Shown piece by piece: positions 1 to 8,618 of a stretch of 64,000 bases of DNA. The notes beneath the pieces are model-generated. The model was not told the DNA's origin. It saw only the letters and a program-made list of their open reading frames with translations, and did not search any database. The stretch's first letter is position 1. The number at the start of each line of letters is the position of its first letter. The stretch lies in NCBI GenBank assembly GCA_039969355.1, contig JBDVOA010000031.1:186001-250000 (forward strand). Direction: 5' to 3'. The DNA comes from JL08 sp039969355 (GTDB taxonomy: Bacteria; Pseudomonadota; Alphaproteobacteria; Rhodobacterales; Rhodobacteraceae). Both the position numbers and the translations under genes were made by a program.

Positions 1-1535
1 CGCGCGGTTGTTGTTTTCCCATTTGTGCCGGTGATCGCCGCGATCGGAATGCGGCTTTCCTGACCCACCGGGAACAACATGTCGATCACCTGCCCCGATA
101 CATCGCGCGGCTGCCCTTCGGACGGGGCGACGTGCATTCGAAACCCGGGCGCAGCGTTGACTTCAACAATTGCGCCGCCAATATCCTTGTAGGACTTGGT
201 GATGTCATCGATCAGAAAATCCACGCCGCCAACATCAAGCCCCACGGCCATGATCGCCCGCTCAGCCATGTCGCGGTTATCAGGGTGGACCAGATCCGTC
301 ATGTCAATCGCAGTGCCGCCGGTGGAAAGATTCGCGGTAGAACGCAGAAAAAATACTTCGCCATCCGGCAATACGGTCATTTCGTCATGGCCAGCCTCTT
401 CCAGAAGCCTGCGGGCCTGATTGTCCAATTCAAGCATAGTCAGTACTTTGGCGTGACCGATACCGCGACGCGGGTCCTCGTTCACGATATCCACAAGTTC
501 GGTGATGGTATGTTTTCCGTCCCCAACCACATGTCCCGGCACGCGTTTTGCAACGGCTTCCAACTTGTTGTTCACGACGAGCATCCGGTGATCAAAACCG
601 GTCACAAAGCTTTCGACCAGAATGGCGCGCGTGCGCGAATGCTCTTTGGCCTCAACGAAACCGGCCTCGACCTCTTCATCGGTTGTCAGATTGATCGAGA
701 CGCCACGGCCATGATTGGCATCAAGCGGTTTGAGCACCACGGGATGACCAATCCGTCGCGCAGCGCGCACGGCTTCTTTGGCGCTGTAAACCATTCGCTG
801 TTGTGGCACAGGCAATCCAAGATCATTCAGCAGATTATGAGTGTCTTCCTTGTCGCAGGAGATTTCGACTGCGATATGTTTGGTTTCAGATGTAATCGTT
901 GCCTGTATGCGCTTTTGGTATTTGCCATGGCCAAACTGCACCAGCGAATTGTCGTTCAGGCGAATCCAGGGTATGTCACGCTCTTCTGCCGCTTTGACCA
1001 GAGATCCAGTCGAGGGGCCAAATTCCTTGCGCAGTGCCCGCAACACATAACTGCGCAATTCATCGTCCCAGTCGAATTCGTCATCAAATTCATAGTCAAC
1101 CTGATCCTTGAGTGATTGCGGCAGCAAATGCATCAACAGCCTCAACGCCAGCTCGCCGGCTGCCAGACCAACGTCGCGCTGCCGATATTGATAGACCATG
1201 TTGTACTGGCCCGTTTCCCCGGTGCCACGGGTCCGTCCGAACGTTACATCGGACCCTGCAGCATTCTGCACCTCGATGGCGCAATGTTCGAGGACATGAC
1301 CCAACCATGTGCCTTCATCTTCGCGCAGTCTGCGGATAAAACCCCCGGGTTCGCGGTAGGAACACCCATGTTCTGCAAGACCGGGCAGCGCTTCGATCAG
1401 ACCATCAATGAATTCGGACCCGATCCTCGCAGACGGCCAATCCTCAAGAATTCCCAGATCCACGACGTGGCGGATGACAGGAAAACTGGCCCAAACATTG
1501 GGGCCCACAAAGACATTGGTTGAGACTATTTTCAC
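1..1535 (-). CDS. cphA: Cyanophycin synthetase, N-terminal part (runs off window start)
   Basis: Cyanophycin synthetase polymerises Asp and Arg into the storage polymer multi-L-arginyl-poly-L-aspartate, using ATP. About 511 codons are visible from a GTG at 1535, which has an AGGGA ribosome site in the 14-nt gap after cphB. The translation has the family N-terminal domain, then a central ATP-grasp domain (HPVVLKPLDANHGRGVSI region), and ends at the window edge in the Mur-ligase-type P-loop GTNGKTTTAR. Full-length enzymes are roughly 870-900 residues, so the C-terminal Mur-ligase-like half lies outside. It is the last visible gene of the minus-strand run that begins at dppA, directly after cyanophycinase and isoaspartyl dipeptidase. 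Function is assigned from family features with high confidence. The GTG start is inferred from the ribosome site and the N-terminal match. Confidence 0.93.
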   Translation of the reverse strand, partial: MKIVSTNVFVGPNVWASFPVIRHVVDLGILEDWPSARIGSEFIDGLIEALPGLAEHGCSYREPGGFIRRLREDEGTWLGHVLEHCAIEVQNAAGSDVTFGRTRGTGETGQYNMVYQYRQRDVGLAAGELALRLLMHLLPQSLKDQVDYEFDDEFDWDDELRSYVLRALRKEFGPSTGSLVKAAEERDIPWIRLNDNSLVQFGHGKYQKRIQATITSETKHIAVEISCDKEDTHNLLNDLGLPVPQQRMVYSAKEAVRAARRIGHPVVLKPLDANHGRGVSINLTTDEEVEAGFVEAKEHSRTRAILVESFVTGFDHRMLVVNNKLEAVAKRVPGHVVGDGKHTITELVDIVNEDPRRGIGHAKVLTMLELDNQARRLLEEAGHDEMTVLPDGEVFFLRSTANLSTGGTAIDMTDLVHPDNRDMAERAIMAVGLDVGGVDFLIDDITKSYKDIGGAIVEVNAAPGFRMHVAPSEGQPRDVSGQVIDMLFPVGQESRIPIAAITGTNGKTTTA

Positions 1536-1549
1536 GCGAAGTTTCCCTG

Positions 1550-2446
1550 TCAGTTAGATGTTTTCTCATCCGGGACAGCTTGGAAGCTGCTTCGTTCCGG
1601 CAACGTGCAAAAGGCCGTGTGCGCATCCGGTGGATACGCCACGCGCGCGCCCAGATCATAACGGCACCCTTCACCCAAAACGTCAAGCCGCAGCCCCAGA
1701 AGGCTGATCGCCTCTCCGCTTCCGGCATCCCACATTGACGAATGCGTAAGCTGCCCAGCGTCCACGACCGTGATCGTGCCGCTGCCAACAACTTCGAACA
1801 CATTGTCCGACCCAATAAAGGCGGCGGTGTCCTCGTCTATGCCCAGACCAATCAGGAAGGGGTTAAATGACGACGCTGTCAATAGACGTCCCAGACGATT
1901 GCGCTGGGTAAAGTGCTGATCGATGATGACAGCGTTTGTCAGCCCCATTCCCGGCGCCAGTGTGATGTTGCCCTCGGCCGGGGCGGCATTGCTGTTGCCT
2001 CCCGCGACCATATGTTCCGACATGATAGAGGCACCGGCTGAAGTGCCAGCTACTGGAATCCCATCTGCATTGAGGCGACGAATTTTCTGGGCGACCAAAG
2101 TGCCTCCCAATATCGCCGAAAGACGCAGTTGGTTACCCCCTGTCATGAAAACACCCGTTGCGTGATCCAGCATCTTGGAAAATTCCGGATTGTCACAGTC
2201 CGCACGCGTCGAGATCGGCAGAAAACCGACTTTGCCAGCCCCAAGTTCCGAGAATATCCGGTTATAGTCCGGCCCGGTCTCTTCCAACATGGATGCCGTC
2301 GGAATAACGACAATATCTGCGTTCTCCCCTCCGGAAAGTTCAACAAATCGCCGGTGGATCTGCATTTCCTTGACGCGATCTTCGCCCCCACCGATGGGGA
2401 TGATAAACCCTCTGTCGGTTTTGTCTGGGACTGGTGCTGGGCACAT
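1550..2446 (-). CDS. cphB: Cyanophycinase (peptidase S51 family)
   Basis: Cyanophycinase cuts cyanophycin to beta-Asp-Arg dipeptides. The protein (298 aa from the ATG at 2446, 301 aa if a TTG at 2455 is used) has the glycine-rich N-terminus GFIIPIGGGEDR, the nucleophile elbow GTSAGAS with the catalytic Ser at about residue 136, and the downstream DQHF motif of S51 serine peptidases. A GGAAAG site lies 9 nt before the ATG, which favours that start. There is no signal peptide, so it should act in the cytoplasm on the cell's own polymer rather than as a secreted enzyme. It sits 41 nt after iadA and 14 nt before cphA, so degradation and synthesis genes share one transcript unit. Confidence 0.93.
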   Translation of the reverse strand: MCPAPVPDKTDRGFIIPIGGGEDRVKEMQIHRRFVELSGGENADIVVIPTASMLEETGPDYNRIFSELGAGKVGFLPISTRADCDNPEFSKMLDHATGVFMTGGNQLRLSAILGGTLVAQKIRRLNADGIPVAGTSAGASIMSEHMVAGGNSNAAPAEGNITLAPGMGLTNAVIIDQHFTQRNRLGRLLTASSFNPFLIGLGIDEDTAAFIGSDNVFEVVGSGTITVVDAGQLTHSSMWDAGSGEAISLLGLRLDVLGEGCRYDLGARVAYPPDAHTAFCTLPERSSFQAVPDEKTSN

Positions 2447-2496
2447 GATATTCAACTTTCCATTAATTCATAAGATCGCGCACGCGACAGAGCTGG

Positions 2497-3657
2497 CTAT
2501 TCGTAGGTACCACGCCGGATGACTTCACCGGCAGAGATATGCCATGCACCGCGGGCCATAACATCGCTTACGCCCACTTTCTCATCGAGCACGATCAGGT
2601 CTGCGTCGCGGCCAACCTCAAGACGCCCCTTGCGGTTTAATTTCAGCAAAACGCTGACATTGCTGGTGAAAGGTGCCAACGCTTCGTCAAGGGGCACACC
2701 TTGATGTACCAGTTCTGCCAACGTGTCTGGCAGAGTCTGCGATAGTCCAACACCAAAGCGCGTGAGACTACCGTCAGCATCAAAAGCGGGCAGGCATCCG
2801 CCGCCATCCGAACTGATGGTAAACCGTTCCATCCTACACCCGGCATCGCGGTACTGAAGAAATGCTTCTGATGCAGAAATCCCCGGCTCCACATGACCAG
2901 TTGGAAAGGCCGTGGCGTCAATATAGCATCCGTGGCGGCCTAGCTCGATCGCTTGATCAAACAGTGGTTTGTTGCGATTGACATGGGTCGGATTGAACAC
3001 ACGCGCCGGAATTTCGCTGGTCTTGATGGCTTCATCCAACAACGCCAGGCCACGCGTCCCGTCGCCCATATGGCAGTGGACAATGCCTGCCTTGCCCGTC
3101 ATCAACCCTGCCACATGCGCCTCGCTAGCGACTCGCAGGAATTCATCTACCGTCGGCTGGCTCGATCGGTGATCACTGATTGCCAGTTCACCGACCCCGA
3201 TAACCGGATCAAGAAACACGATATCGCCGCGCGCACTGCCGGTCAGGGTCGTCAAAGGCAGGTGATAACCGCCTGTATGGCACCACGCCGAAAGACCTTC
3301 TTCGCGCAGACCATAGGCCTGCGTGACCAGCGTTTGTGTGTTGCGCGTCAGATCATCCGTACCCAGAACTCCGACAACCGAGGTCACCCCCGCTTTGGTG
3401 AATGAAGACAGGAACATTGGCGGCACCCGGCTGGACGGTCCGGTTTCGCCGCCACCGCCGGTGATGTGGGCGTGTCCGTCGATAATACCGGGCACAACTC
3501 GCGCGCCAGCGGCATCAAACACATCCATCTGAACCGGGCCTGAGATGTCGGGCAGGCCCGGGCCGATATATGCAATCTTACCTCCGGCAACCAAAATGTG
3601 CCCCAACCCTAATGGGTCTGGCGCAAACAATTCTGCGTTCTTGATCAATTTCAGCAA
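2497..3657 (-). CDS. iadA: Isoaspartyl (beta-aspartyl) dipeptidase
   Basis: This amidohydrolase-superfamily zinc enzyme splits beta-Asp-X dipeptides, here most plausibly the beta-Asp-Arg released by cyanophycinase. Visible motifs are the metal-binding HAH in GIIDGHAHITGGGGETG, the later histidine motifs IVHCHMGDG and PTHVNRNKPLF, and SSDGGG near residue 285 before the C-terminal strand DADLIVLDEKVGV. An open frame extends upstream to 3753, but a TTG at 3657 preceded by AGGTGG gives 386 aa and an N-terminus (LLKLIKNAELFAP) matching the family, so that start is preferred. The neighbours are cphB and cphA downstream and the aminotransferase upstream (131-nt gap). Confidence 0.9.
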   Translation of the reverse strand: MLKLIKNAELFAPDPLGLGHILVAGGKIAYIGPGLPDISGPVQMDVFDAAGARVVPGIIDGHAHITGGGGETGPSSRVPPMFLSSFTKAGVTSVVGVLGTDDLTRNTQTLVTQAYGLREEGLSAWCHTGGYHLPLTTLTGSARGDIVFLDPVIGVGELAISDHRSSQPTVDEFLRVASEAHVAGLMTGKAGIVHCHMGDGTRGLALLDEAIKTSEIPARVFNPTHVNRNKPLFDQAIELGRHGCYIDATAFPTGHVEPGISASEAFLQYRDAGCRMERFTISSDGGGCLPAFDADGSLTRFGVGLSQTLPDTLAELVHQGVPLDEALAPFTSNVSVLLKLNRKGRLEVGRDADLIVLDEKVGVSDVMARGAWHISAGEVIRRGTYE

Positions 3658-3788
3658 AGCGCCACCTAACAACCGGCCTGTTGGATTTATTAGTCGGTAA
3701 CAATACCTGATACAAACACAATCGGGAACATGGCGGCTGATCTCAGCAGCCATCTTTTGACGCAGATCGATCTAGCAAAAAACGTCGT

Positions 3789-4736
3789 TTACGGGTCTGG
3801 GCTGGGATAGACTACGGCATCCCGATAGTGATCATCATCGTGCATTTGCCAATAGATCGCCATAAGTCGCTTTGTCAACGGACCAACGCCGCCTGATCCG
3901 ACCAAAGCGCCATCAATGCGCGTCACGGGCATGATCCCTCCGGCGGTGGAGGTGATAAAAACTTCGTCCGCCGACTTCAGCGTTTCAACAGAGATGTCGC
4001 AGGCGCTACATTCAAGATCGTTTTGCCGTGAAATATCAAAGATGGTCTGGCGCGAGACCCCTCGCAGGACACCCAGCTCAGGCGTTGTAATTGATCCGTT
4101 CTTAACTGTGAAAACGTTGAATCCCGGGCCTTCGGTGATGTTGCCGTTGGTGTCTAACAGTATCGCCGTTTCTGCGCCCTGCCCATATGCAGTATAAAGT
4201 CCCTTAACCAGATCCAGCCAATGGTAGTTCTTGACCGTTGGATCCAGAGATGCGGGTGGGATGCGCAAGATATCGGTTACAGCAGCGTGCAATCCGCGTT
4301 CAAGTTGCGTGCTTGACGCGACCGACCCAAACGGAATTGCAAATGCGACAAACCGGTTCTCGGCATCGCGTGGGTCCCGGCTGAAATCCGGGGACGTTCC
4401 GCGCGTGCAGATGAATTCGACGTAGGCGTTCTGGAGGCCCGACAATGCGACACAGTGGTGCAAAATCTCGGTCACTTGTGCCTTGTTGAAGGGTATGGAC
4501 ATATGAAGCGCTTCCATGCCTTGAAAGAAACGGTCCAGATGGGACGGCAGGCGAAAAAACGCACCTTTCCATACGTGCACGACATCGTAAGTCGCATCCG
4601 AATGCAGAAAACCGTAATCCAGAACCGAAATTTTCGCCTCTTGAATCGGCAAATACTGCCCATCCATATAGGCAACACCGGGTGGATAGCTGCGATGATC
4701 GATGTGGCGCGCGGATAACTCCGGTAGTTTGCCCAT
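3789..4736 (-). CDS. Fold-type IV PLP aminotransferase, (R)-amine transaminase-like
   Basis: A 315-aa class IV aminotransferase. The likely PLP lysine is K169 in DPTVKNYHWLDL, with the E202 motif NITEGPGFNVF and the cofactor-phosphate region GVLRGVSRQTIF. The C-terminal stretch TAGGIMPVTRIDG followed by GPLTKRLMAIYWQMH recalls the (R)-selective amine:pyruvate transaminase subgroup more than D-alanine or branched-chain enzymes; this is from memory of the family and not an alignment. AGGAGA lies about 9 nt before the ATG. It sits between the dipeptide importer genes and the cyanophycin genes, so an amino donor derived from Asp or Arg breakdown is a reasonable guess. The true substrate is unknown. 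Confidence 0.8.
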   Translation of the reverse strand: MGKLPELSARHIDHRSYPPGVAYMDGQYLPIQEAKISVLDYGFLHSDATYDVVHVWKGAFFRLPSHLDRFFQGMEALHMSIPFNKAQVTEILHHCVALSGLQNAYVEFICTRGTSPDFSRDPRDAENRFVAFAIPFGSVASSTQLERGLHAAVTDILRIPPASLDPTVKNYHWLDLVKGLYTAYGQGAETAILLDTNGNITEGPGFNVFTVKNGSITTPELGVLRGVSRQTIFDISRQNDLECSACDISVETLKSADEVFITSTAGGIMPVTRIDGALVGSGGVGPLTKRLMAIYWQMHDDDHYRDAVVYPSPDP

Positions 4737-4758
4737 CAGCCAGTTCTCCTACGACAGG

Positions 4759-5727
4759 TTAAGCCTCATTCTCATCGATCTGAAAATGGCAGGCCGCCAG
4801 ATGCCTATCTCCCGAAAGGCTCGGTCTGTCCTTTCTACAAATTTCCTGAACCTTCCAGCAACGCGGTGCGAAGGGGCACCCGGATATAACATCAAGGGGG
4901 GACGGCAATTCACCGTCCAGCTTGATACGTTCGGATTTCTTAGTCGGATCAGCCTGCGGCGTCGCGGACAACAGTGCCTTGGTATAAGGATGTTTTGGCG
5001 CGGCAAAAACCGCTTCCTTACTGCCCTTTTCCACGGCGCGCCCCAGGTACATGACGATCACATCGTCCGCTACGTGTTTCACTACGCTCAGATCGTGGCT
5101 GATGAACAGATAGGCAAGTCCCAATCGCTCTTGCAAATCGACCAGTAGATTCAGGATTGCGCTTTGAATTGAGAGGTCTAGCGCTGATACAGGTTCATCC
5201 AGCACAAGGACCTTTGGGTCCAGCATCAAGGCACGAGCAACTGCGATCCGCTGACGTTGCCCCCCCGAGAACATATGCGGGTAGCGATCAAAATGCTCGG
5301 GTCTGAGCCCGACCAACGCCAGCATTTCGCGCGCCTTTTCTTCTCGTTTTTTGGCCGACAATTCGGGTCGGTTGATCACCAGTGGCTCTTCCAGAATGGT
5401 GCTAATCCGCTGCCGCGGATTGAGCGATCCATAGGGGTCCTGAAAGACAATCTGAACCGAGGAACGCAGATTGGCCCAGTCTGAACGTGTGATGGTCTTA
5501 CCGTCCAACAACAAGGATCCGTCGGTTGGCTCTTCGATCATGGTGATCATCCGTGCCAACGTGGACTTACCGCAACCGGATTCGCCGACGACGGCCAGTG
5601 TTTTTCCCGCGAATAGTTCAAAATCAAGTCCCGCGACCGCGCGCAGCACCTGAGGTTTGGAAAATACCGATCCGCCGACATCATAGTGGCGGGTCAATTT
5701 GACGGCGGACATGACCGGCGCATTCAT
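4759..5727 (-). CDS. dppF: Dipeptide/oligopeptide ABC transporter ATP-binding protein (DppF-like)
   Basis: Second ATPase of a dipeptide-type importer, coupling ATP hydrolysis to transport at the inner membrane. It has Walker A GESGCGKSTL, the Q-loop, the signature SGGQRQRIAVARAL, Walker B VLVLDEPVSAL and the H-loop SHDLSVV. The C-terminal oligopeptide-transporter extension contains the cysteine pattern CPFAPRC, then two more cysteines, typical of DppD/OppF families. The start overlaps the dppD stop in an ATGA arrangement, so translation is probably coupled. 322 aa is normal length. Confidence 0.92.
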   Translation of the reverse strand: MNAPVMSAVKLTRHYDVGGSVFSKPQVLRAVAGLDFELFAGKTLAVVGESGCGKSTLARMITMIEEPTDGSLLLDGKTITRSDWANLRSSVQIVFQDPYGSLNPRQRISTILEEPLVINRPELSAKKREEKAREMLALVGLRPEHFDRYPHMFSGGQRQRIAVARALMLDPKVLVLDEPVSALDLSIQSAILNLLVDLQERLGLAYLFISHDLSVVKHVADDVIVMYLGRAVEKGSKEAVFAAPKHPYTKALLSATPQADPTKKSERIKLDGELPSPLDVISGCPFAPRCWKVQEICRKDRPSLSGDRHLAACHFQIDENEA

Positions 5728-6701
5728 GATGCAACCCTTTCGCCTGTGTTAAGCGGATAGTGACACCGCGCCCGCCCAAGACCTGCATCACTTGGCGTAG
5801 GTGGCGTGGATTTACAGCGCGCATCTGCATATTGGCAGCGCGGTGAAAACAGGCAGCCGACGGGTCGATCAAACTGACCCGGCACAACGCCGGGAATGGT
5901 TGGCAGGTGCTTTTCGGTGGCCCGTTCTGGAAGTGCGTTCAACAAGGCAGCGGTGTAGGGATGATGTGGCTTCTCGAATAGCGGGACAACCTGCTGTTCT
6001 TCGATCTTTTGCCCGGCGTATTGCACGCTGACCCGTTCAGCCGTTTCGGCCACAACGCCCATGTCATGGGTAATCAGAACCAACCCCATCCCGGTTTCGT
6101 CGCGCAGTCCAGTCAGAAGATCCAGAATTTGCGCCTGAATGGTGACGTCCAGCGCGGTTGTGGGTTCATCTGCAATCAGGAGCTTTGGCTTACAGGCGAT
6201 GGCCATGGCAATCATCACCCGTTGGTTCATTCCACCCGAAAGCTGATGAGGGAAAGCCGACAAGCGTTTTTCCGGTGCCGGAATGCCAACTTGCTCAAAC
6301 AGTTCAATCGCCCGCTCATGCCGTGCACGCCGGTCCATACCCAAGTGAAAACGCAAAGCTTCCTTGATCTGCCAACCCACCTGAAAACACGGATTTAGCG
6401 ACGACATCGGTTCCTGAAATATCATCGCCAGATCCTTGCCCACGATGCGCCGCCGGTCGCGCGCATTTAGCCGGGTCAGATCGTGACCATCAAACTGCAT
6501 CTCATCTGCTGAGACATGGGCCGTCCACGGCAAAAGCCCCATCATGGCCAGCATCGACACGGATTTTCCCGAACCGCTTTCGCCGACGATGGCAAGCAGT
6601 TCGCCCTTATCAACGTCCAGATCGACCGCGTCTACCGCGCGGAACTGACCTGAGGCTGTCGAAAAATCAACACTCAGATTGCGGATGCGCAAAAGGGTCA
6701 T
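5724..6701 (-). CDS. dppD: Dipeptide/oligopeptide ABC transporter ATP-binding protein (DppD-like)
   Basis: First ATPase of the importer (325 aa). It shows Walker A GESGSGKSVS, the signature HQLSGGMNQRVMIAMAI (the variant GGMNQR, rather than GGQRQR, is typical of DppD/OppD), Walker B LLIADEPTTAL and the H-loop ITHDMGVV. The C-terminal CLFSPRC-type cysteine motif is present. It starts only 3 nt after dppC and overlaps dppF by 4 nt. It should form a heterodimer with DppF on the cytoplasmic face of the DppB-DppC permease. Confidence 0.92.
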   Translation of the reverse strand: MTLLRIRNLSVDFSTASGQFRAVDAVDLDVDKGELLAIVGESGSGKSVSMLAMMGLLPWTAHVSADEMQFDGHDLTRLNARDRRRIVGKDLAMIFQEPMSSLNPCFQVGWQIKEALRFHLGMDRRARHERAIELFEQVGIPAPEKRLSAFPHQLSGGMNQRVMIAMAIACKPKLLIADEPTTALDVTIQAQILDLLTGLRDETGMGLVLITHDMGVVAETAERVSVQYAGQKIEEQQVVPLFEKPHHPYTAALLNALPERATEKHLPTIPGVVPGQFDRPVGCLFSPRCQYADARCKSTPPTPSDAGLGRARCHYPLNTGERVAS

Positions 6702-6704
6702 CGA

Positions 6705-7610
6705 TCAGCTCCGTTTCAGTTTCGGGTCAAGGGCGTCGCGCAGCCCATCGCCCGTCAGATTGATCGCCAGCACGGTTATCAAAATGGCCAGTCCCGGGAA
6801 TGTTACTACCCACCAGGCGCGCAGGATAAATTCACGTGCCTCGGCCAGCATGGTACCCCACTCCGGCGTTGGGGGCTGCGCACCCATTCCAAGAAATCCA
6901 AGGGCTGCGGCATCAAGGATGGCTGTCGAAAAGGATAGCGCGGCCTGCACGATGATTGGCGCCAGACAATTGGGCAGCACCGTCACGAACATCAGTCGAA
7001 TTTGTTTTGCGCCGACCACGCGGGCAGAGGTGACGTAGTCCTTTTGCCGTTCAGCCAGAACGCTGGCGCGGGTCAGGCGCACGTAATGAGGTTGCAGGAC
7101 TATCGCGATGGCGATCATAGCGTTTGTCAGCGATGGTCCAAGGATTGCTACAAGCACCAGCGCCAGAAGCAGCGAAGGAAACGCAAGAATGATATCCATA
7201 ATCCGCATGATGATGGAATCCAGCCATTTCGGCGCAAATCCCGAAATCAAACCGACTATGATACCACCGCTGGCCGCAATGGTGACAACTACAATGCCCA
7301 CAAAGAACGAATACCTCGCGCCCTCTATCAGACGGGACAACAGGTCGCGCCCCAAAGGGTCTGTGCCAAGGGGAAAGGTCCAGTTGCCACCCTCTTGCCA
7401 GAAGGGTGGTTGTAATGTGTGTTCGCGGAATTGCTCTGTCGGGTCATAGGGCGACAACAGCGGCGCAAACGCGGCACAAAAGGCAAATGCGGCAAAGATA
7501 TAAAGTCCGATCACCGCCCCGCGGTTTTCGCGAAAGTAGAACCAGAATTCGCGCAGACGGCTCGGTCGCTCTGCAGAATCTGTACCTTGTGTGGAAACAA
7601 AATCTGTCAT
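6705..7610 (-). CDS. dppC: Dipeptide ABC transporter permease (DppC-like)
   Basis: Inner-membrane permease, 301 aa, of the OppC/DppC type. It has an N-terminal membrane segment (GLYIFAAFAFCAAFAPLL) after a cytoplasmic tail, then the LGTDPLGRDLLSRLIEGARYS motif that is diagnostic of this subfamily. The BPD transport domain follows, with the EAA-type loop near GAKQIRLMFVTVLPN. The C-terminus ends in LTGDGLRDALDPKLKRS, also typical. The gene abuts dppB without a gap (7610/7611). Confidence 0.92.
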   Translation of the reverse strand: MTDFVSTQGTDSAERPSRLREFWFYFRENRGAVIGLYIFAAFAFCAAFAPLLSPYDPTEQFREHTLQPPFWQEGGNWTFPLGTDPLGRDLLSRLIEGARYSFFVGIVVVTIAASGGIIVGLISGFAPKWLDSIIMRIMDIILAFPSLLLALVLVAILGPSLTNAMIAIAIVLQPHYVRLTRASVLAERQKDYVTSARVVGAKQIRLMFVTVLPNCLAPIIVQAALSFSTAILDAAALGFLGMGAQPPTPEWGTMLAEAREFILRAWWVVTFPGLAILITVLAINLTGDGLRDALDPKLKRS

Positions 7611-8618
7611 CTATCGTTTCCTGATTTTGGGATTGATAATGCCGTAGAGCAGATCGACCGTCAGATTGACCACCATTACCATGACGGCGATCAGCAACAG
7701 CCCACCCTGCACCACAGGATAGTCGCGGCGAAAGATGCTATCGAGCATCCATTTGCCAACACCGGGCCAGCTAAAGATTGTTTCGGTCAGGATCGCACCG
7801 CCCAACAAAGTGCCGACAGACAGACCAATCACAGTAATCACCGGAATTAAAGCGTTGCGCAGCGCGTGAATGCCGTTGATGCGCGCGGGCGCCATCCCTT
7901 TGGCGCGGGCGGTACGGATATAATCCTCGCCCAGCACCTCTAGCATGGCTGATCGTGTCTGGCGGGCAATCACGGCTAACGGGATTGTTCCCAGCACAAT
8001 TGTCGGCAAAACCAGATGCCGTACGGCAGACTTGAACGCGCCGCTTTGTCCGGAGTTAAGGGAGTCAATCAGCATGAATCCGGTTGTATCTGGGAAATAA
8101 TACAGCAGGTCGATGCGGCCCGAGACCGGCGTCCATTGCAGGTTGCCTGAAAACACGATGATCAAAAGCAGCGCCCACCAAAATATCGGCATGGAGTACC
8201 CAACCAGCGCCGACGACATCAAAGCGCGGTCCAGAAATTTCCCACGATTAACGGCAGCGATAACGCCCGAGGGCAAGCCCAGCAGAACAGCGAAAACCAT
8301 CGCGCACAGGGCGAGTTCCAGAGTTGCGGGAAACAAAGTAAAAAATTCGTCCCAGACAGGACGTTTTGTGACAAACGAATTTCCCAGATCACCTTGCAAT
8401 ACGCCGACAAGATATTCCCAAAACTGCTCGTAGACGGGGCGGTCAAAGCCAAACTGCGCCGACAATTCGGCATAACGTTCGTCTGTAAGACCTCGTTCGC
8501 CCGCCATGACGATAATCGGATCGCCCGGTAGCACCCGTATAAATGCAAATGATATCAGCGTAACGCCAATAAAAGTCGGGACAAACGTCAGCAAGCGTGA
8601 CGCGGCATATTTCAGCAT
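7611..8618 (-). CDS. dppB: Dipeptide ABC transporter permease (DppB-like)
   Basis: Inner-membrane permease, 335 aa, of the OppB/DppB type. The N-terminus has the first membrane segment followed by the characteristic LPGDPIIVMAGERG motif. The EAA loop is around ARAKGMAPARINGIHALRNALIPV, and the C-terminus is VDLLYGIINPKIRKR, as is usual for DppB. Its start overlaps the end of the upstream M24 peptidase gene by 7 nt, so the peptidase and the permeases are almost certainly co-translated from one message. Confidence 0.92.
   Translation of the reverse strand: MLKYAASRLLTFVPTFIGVTLISFAFIRVLPGDPIIVMAGERGLTDERYAELSAQFGFDRPVYEQFWEYLVGVLQGDLGNSFVTKRPVWDEFFTLFPATLELALCAMVFAVLLGLPSGVIAAVNRGKFLDRALMSSALVGYSMPIFWWALLLIIVFSGNLQWTPVSGRIDLLYYFPDTTGFMLIDSLNSGQSGAFKSAVRHLVLPTIVLGTIPLAVIARQTRSAMLEVLGEDYIRTARAKGMAPARINGIHALRNALIPVITVIGLSVGTLLGGAILTETIFSWPGVGKWMLDSIFRRDYPVVQGGLLLIAVMVMVVNLTVDLLYGIINPKIRKR

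Noticed and set aside
132..1115. 327-codon plus-strand open frame
   Set aside because: It is antisense to the cyanophycin synthetase coding sequence and has no motif; cphA on the minus strand is clearly the real gene.
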